DNA from: an uncultured Spirochaetales bacterium
GTDB lineage: Bacteria; Spirochaetota; Spirochaetia; Sphaerochaetales; Sphaerochaetaceae
Direction of reading: 5' to 3'
Length of the DNA stretch: 64,000 nt
Assembly (NCBI GenBank): GCA_944393005.1
Contig: CALXYO010000002.1
Span: 124,001-188,000, forward strand
Shown: piece by piece, positions 61,784-64,000 of the stretch
Layout of the letters: each line of letters begins with the position of its first letter
Position numbering within the stretch: position 1 is the first letter of the stretch
Program-made: the position numbers and the translations under genes
Notes under the pieces: generated by a model
Database searches by the model: none
The model's input: only the letters and a program-made list of their open reading frames with translations
Told to the model about the DNA's origin: nothing

Positions 61784-61822
61784 AAAAGAAAAGGAGCATG
61801 CCTCAGAAAAGACACGCTCCTT
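61782..61822 (-). terminator. Terminator of the barrel-protein gene (bidirectional)
   Basis: Minus strand: AAGGAGC (61822-61816) pairs with GCTCCTT (61797-61791), followed by TTCTTTTTC. An inner TG/CA pairing extends the stem past one mismatch. On the plus strand the right arm is followed by a mixed GTGTTTGTC, so it may also slow transcription there. Confidence 0.75.
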
Positions 61823-61847
61823 GTGTTTGTCTGTTAGAGAATGGTTA

Positions 61848-62360
61848 TCAGAATTTAACTCCGATTCCGACACTGGGAAGAGGAATTGTCATATTGAATG
61901 ATGTATCTATCTTATCGTTTACAATTTCGAATACATCCATCTGGAGACCTACTCCGAGGTCAACATACACACTGCTTGTGAGATCGATGAGAAGATCACA
62001 CATAGCATCAATGCCCATTGCGAAATTGCCGCCGAGGTTGAAAGTCGGACCGACACTCAGAAGAATACCGAGATTTGAGTTCCTGACATCAATCTTATGA
62101 GCATAGAATGCACCGAGTTCAATATCGCTCTGGAAATTCGTAGTGATTGAGACATCAAAACCGGGACCGTTGTCAAAGATCATTGCGAAGTCGGCAGATG
62201 CTTCTATATCGAACTTGGCATCAAATTCGCTGTTGTTGAACAGTGTGAGTTCTGATGTTGAACCTGTCAGACCTACATTAAGCATGGTGTCTGTGACAGA
62301 AGAGAATGCAGGTACTGCGGCACAAAGCAGAAGAGCTGCGACGATTAACACTTTCTTCAT
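61848..62360 (-). CDS. Small outer-membrane beta-barrel protein
   Basis: A 170-aa protein with a signal peptide (KKVLIVAALLLCAAVPAFS) and a mature part of alternating strands (DAKFDIEASADFAMIF, VGPTFNLGGNFAMGID, VYVDLGVGLQMDVF), ending ...GVGIGVKF with a terminal Phe, the signal for outer-membrane assembly. AGAGGTG precedes ATG 62360. It resembles in style, but is not obviously a copy of, the barrels at 28.3 and 32.6 kb. Confidence 0.75.
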   Translation of the reverse strand: MKKVLIVAALLLCAAVPAFSSVTDTMLNVGLTGSTSELTLFNNSEFDAKFDIEASADFAMIFDNGPGFDVSITTNFQSDIELGAFYAHKIDVRNSNLGILLSVGPTFNLGGNFAMGIDAMCDLLIDLTSSVYVDLGVGLQMDVFEIVNDKIDTSFNMTIPLPSVGIGVKF

Positions 62361-62447
62361 TTTATTTCACCTCTTTTTACCTTTAAGATTTCCTAAATAA
62401 TAGCAGATAAAACTGAAAATTACACCGGATGCGTAAAAAAAACATGT

Positions 62448-62471
62448 AAAAAAGGAGACGGCGCTCGTCTC
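62448..62471 (-). terminator. Rho-independent terminator of the acyl-CoA synthetase gene
   Basis: Minus strand: GAGACG (62471-62466) pairs with CGTCTC (62460-62455), 5-nt loop, then C and TTTTTT (62453-62448). Confidence 0.8.
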
Positions 62472-62478
62472 ACCTGTT

Positions 62479-64000
62479 TCACCTGTACATCGCATCAATC
62501 TCAGCTTTGTATATGTCGCTGATCACGAACCGTTTGATCTCCTGTTTTGCTGAAAGCTCCCTGTTGACCTCAAAAGCCTTTGGAAGGATTGTGAATCTCA
62601 TGACCTGCTCAAATGTTCTGAATCCGTTCTTAGTACTGATCCTTTCCTTTATTTCATTGTCAATCAGATTATAAACCTCAGGTATTGTGTGAAGATCATC
62701 GCGGTTTGTGTAATAGACATGATTGTCCTTCAGATAACGTTCCACATTAGCGCTATCTATGACTATCAGCGCACACAGGTACTTTCTGTCCTGTCCCACG
62801 ACCACAGACGAGGCAATATAAGGAGAATCATTTATTGTCTCCTCGATGGGAACCGGTTCTACATTCTCGCCGCCAGAGAGCACGATCGTATCCTTTGCAC
62901 GGCCGACAATGGAAAATTCCCCGTGTATTGTCCATATTGCAAGGTCTCCGGTATTGAGCCATCCGTCACTGTCAATCACTTTCGATGTGAGGTCCGGTCT
63001 CTTGTAATACCCCTGCATAACCTGTGCACCCTTTGCATAAAGCACACCCTTCTCTCCGGCAGCGCACTGTCTGCCGTTCTCATCAACGATCTTCAGCTGT
63101 ATGTCTCCGAAAGGATAGAGAGTTCCCGGGACTCTCTCCTTCCATCTGCGCAGTCCGATCACAGGGCTTGTCTCTGTAAGACCGTAACCGTCAACAACGT
63201 TGATTCCGATTGCGGAGAAAAACTCGTCAACAGCCTGAGGCATTGAACCGCCGCCGGAAATACCTGCAACGAAATTCTTTCCAAGCTTCTCCTTTATTTT
63301 CGAGAAAACCAGCTTGTCACCAAGTTTATACACAGGAGTGAGCACAGCAAGCGGGATGGCACTTATCAGCACATCAAGCACCCTGTTTCTCTTTTTGTAG
63401 TCTTTCGTATAACCGTGGAAACGATTGTAGAATTTTTTTCTGGAACTGCCGACTGCAACAAAGAAACTGAAAAGCCGCCTTACAACAGGCTTTGCATTCT
63501 TCATTTGAGAATACACCCCGTTTTTCACTGTCTCCCATATCCTGGGCACGGAACCCATGATATGAGGATTCACTCTCTGTATGTCATTGAGGAGAATCTT
63601 TCCGATCGGCTTTGAATATGCGATCGTGCTCCTGAGATAAATGATCACGTACTGCAGGATTCTCTCAAAAGAATGCCATACGGGAAGAACAGATAGCCAT
63701 ATCTGTCCGGGACCGACAGGATAGCCTATTGAATCAATGACAGGCGGAATGGAATAAAGATTGCTCTGTGAAAGCATCACACCTTTCGGTTCGCCTGTGG
63801 TTCCGCTTGTGAAGATTATTGTTGCAAGATCCTCCGGTTTCCCCTCCCTAACCAAATCATCTATCTTCACAAGCTGTTTCTCCCCGGCATTCATATATTC
63901 ATCAATAAGATTGTTCTGGAAGAGAATTCTCACTTTGTATTCATTTTCTTTCTGAGCAAGATCAATGATAGGAGAATCATCCATCACGATAAGAGTTTTC
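62479..64000 (-). CDS. Long-chain acyl-CoA synthetase (AMP-forming), N-terminus cut by window edge
   Basis: About 507 C-terminal residues of an AMP-binding enzyme that activates fatty acids with ATP and CoA. It has the P-loop IIFTSGTTGEPKGVMLS, VVDGYGLTETSPVIGLRR, and the hinge block DGWLNTGDLAIWTIHGEFSIVGRAKD. It belongs to the FadD15/long-chain (YngI-like) group by its long C-terminal domain. The frame is still open at base 64000; roughly 120-150 N-terminal residues lie outside. Confidence 0.93.
   Translation of the reverse strand, partial: KTLIVMDDSPIIDLAQKENEYKVRILFQNNLIDEYMNAGEKQLVKIDDLVREGKPEDLATIIFTSGTTGEPKGVMLSQSNLYSIPPVIDSIGYPVGPGQIWLSVLPVWHSFERILQYVIIYLRSTIAYSKPIGKILLNDIQRVNPHIMGSVPRIWETVKNGVYSQMKNAKPVVRRLFSFFVAVGSSRKKFYNRFHGYTKDYKKRNRVLDVLISAIPLAVLTPVYKLGDKLVFSKIKEKLGKNFVAGISGGGSMPQAVDEFFSAIGINVVDGYGLTETSPVIGLRRWKERVPGTLYPFGDIQLKIVDENGRQCAAGEKGVLYAKGAQVMQGYYKRPDLTSKVIDSDGWLNTGDLAIWTIHGEFSIVGRAKDTIVLSGGENVEPVPIEETINDSPYIASSVVVGQDRKYLCALIVIDSANVERYLKDNHVYYTNRDDLHTIPEVYNLIDNEIKERISTKNGFRTFEQVMRFTILPKAFEVNRELSAKQEIKRFVISDIYKAEIDAMYR

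Noticed and set aside
1-64000. CRISPR arrays, prophage genes, rRNA operons or an origin of replication
   Set aside because: No regularly spaced repeats, phage structural genes, rRNA sequence or dnaA-box cluster were seen in the window.

Overview
The window looks like a spirochaete chromosome (Spirochaetota), most likely a host-associated anaerobe of the Treponema/Sphaerochaeta type. The support is an RnfCDGEAB complex instead of aerobic respiration, an elongation factor G of the spirochaete/mitochondrial EFG1 type, Lpl-type sugar ABC transporters with a membrane-bound AraC regulator, cysteine-type (anaerobic) sulfatases, many small exported barrel proteins and lipoproteins, and very tight gene packing with 1-30 bp overlaps. 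The family-level assignment is inference. The window starts inside a cardiolipin synthase gene and ends inside an acyl-CoA synthetase gene.

Layout. 1-4.0 kb: cls and queH (minus), a TPR membrane protein (plus), ribonuclease Z (minus). 4.0-17.9 kb: one long minus-strand run beginning at a promoter near 17.97 kb: rnfC-D-G-E-A-B, a GH57-like protein, prfB (with its programmed +1 frameshift), an exported protein, ftsY, an exported repeat protein and a three-gene LolCDE-like ABC exporter. 18.1-25.7 kb: a minus-strand sulfated-glycan locus (two permeases, binding protein, sulfatase, GH88 unsaturated glucuronyl hydrolase, second sulfatase), divergent from a membrane-anchored AraC regulator (25.85-28.0 kb). 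28.0-30.0 kb: an accessory patch with a 30-codon hydrophobic ORF under its own promoter and operator-like palindrome, a broken outer-membrane protein gene, an internally deleted IS200/IS605-type element that abuts that gene, and a zinc-ribbon gene ending in a nested inverted repeat. 30.0-43.5 kb: an ATPase with an Asp23-like tail, pcnB, tRNA-Cys, a barrel protein, a malate/lactate dehydrogenase, a mutarotase-like gene divergent from a GH36 alpha-galactosidase homologue, gpsA, an RluA-type synthase, a PHP phosphatase, mltG and a coiled-coil protein. 43.5-64 kb: mostly housekeeping genes (DbpA-domain protein, glyoxalase-II-like hydrolase, DksA-like, ThrH, transporter, FAD oxidoreductase, SIMPL lipoprotein, Nudix, Mrp, AI-2E permease, TrmJ, GDPD, DUF362 ferredoxin), one AT-rich lipoprotein gene with strong inverted repeats, nagB, mnmA, a flavin reductase, fusA, a methyltransferase, HIT, a 55-aa lipoprotein, a barrel protein and the acyl-CoA synthetase.

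How the genes work together. Rnf couples ferredoxin and NAD redox to an ion gradient. The Lpl transporter, sulfatases and GH88 would import and dismantle sulfated, unsaturated uronic-acid oligosaccharides released by lyases encoded elsewhere.

The observations I rate highest are: (a) at least eight genes that open transcription units have a -10 box 6-9 nt before the start codon and no Shine-Dalgarno, suggesting frequent leaderless mRNAs; (b) two glycoside-hydrolase homologues (GH36 and GH57) align without gaps to their families around the active site yet have lost the catalytic acids; (c) the small-ORF and IS605-derived patch at 28-30 kb. All calls come from reading the sequence; no database search was run.
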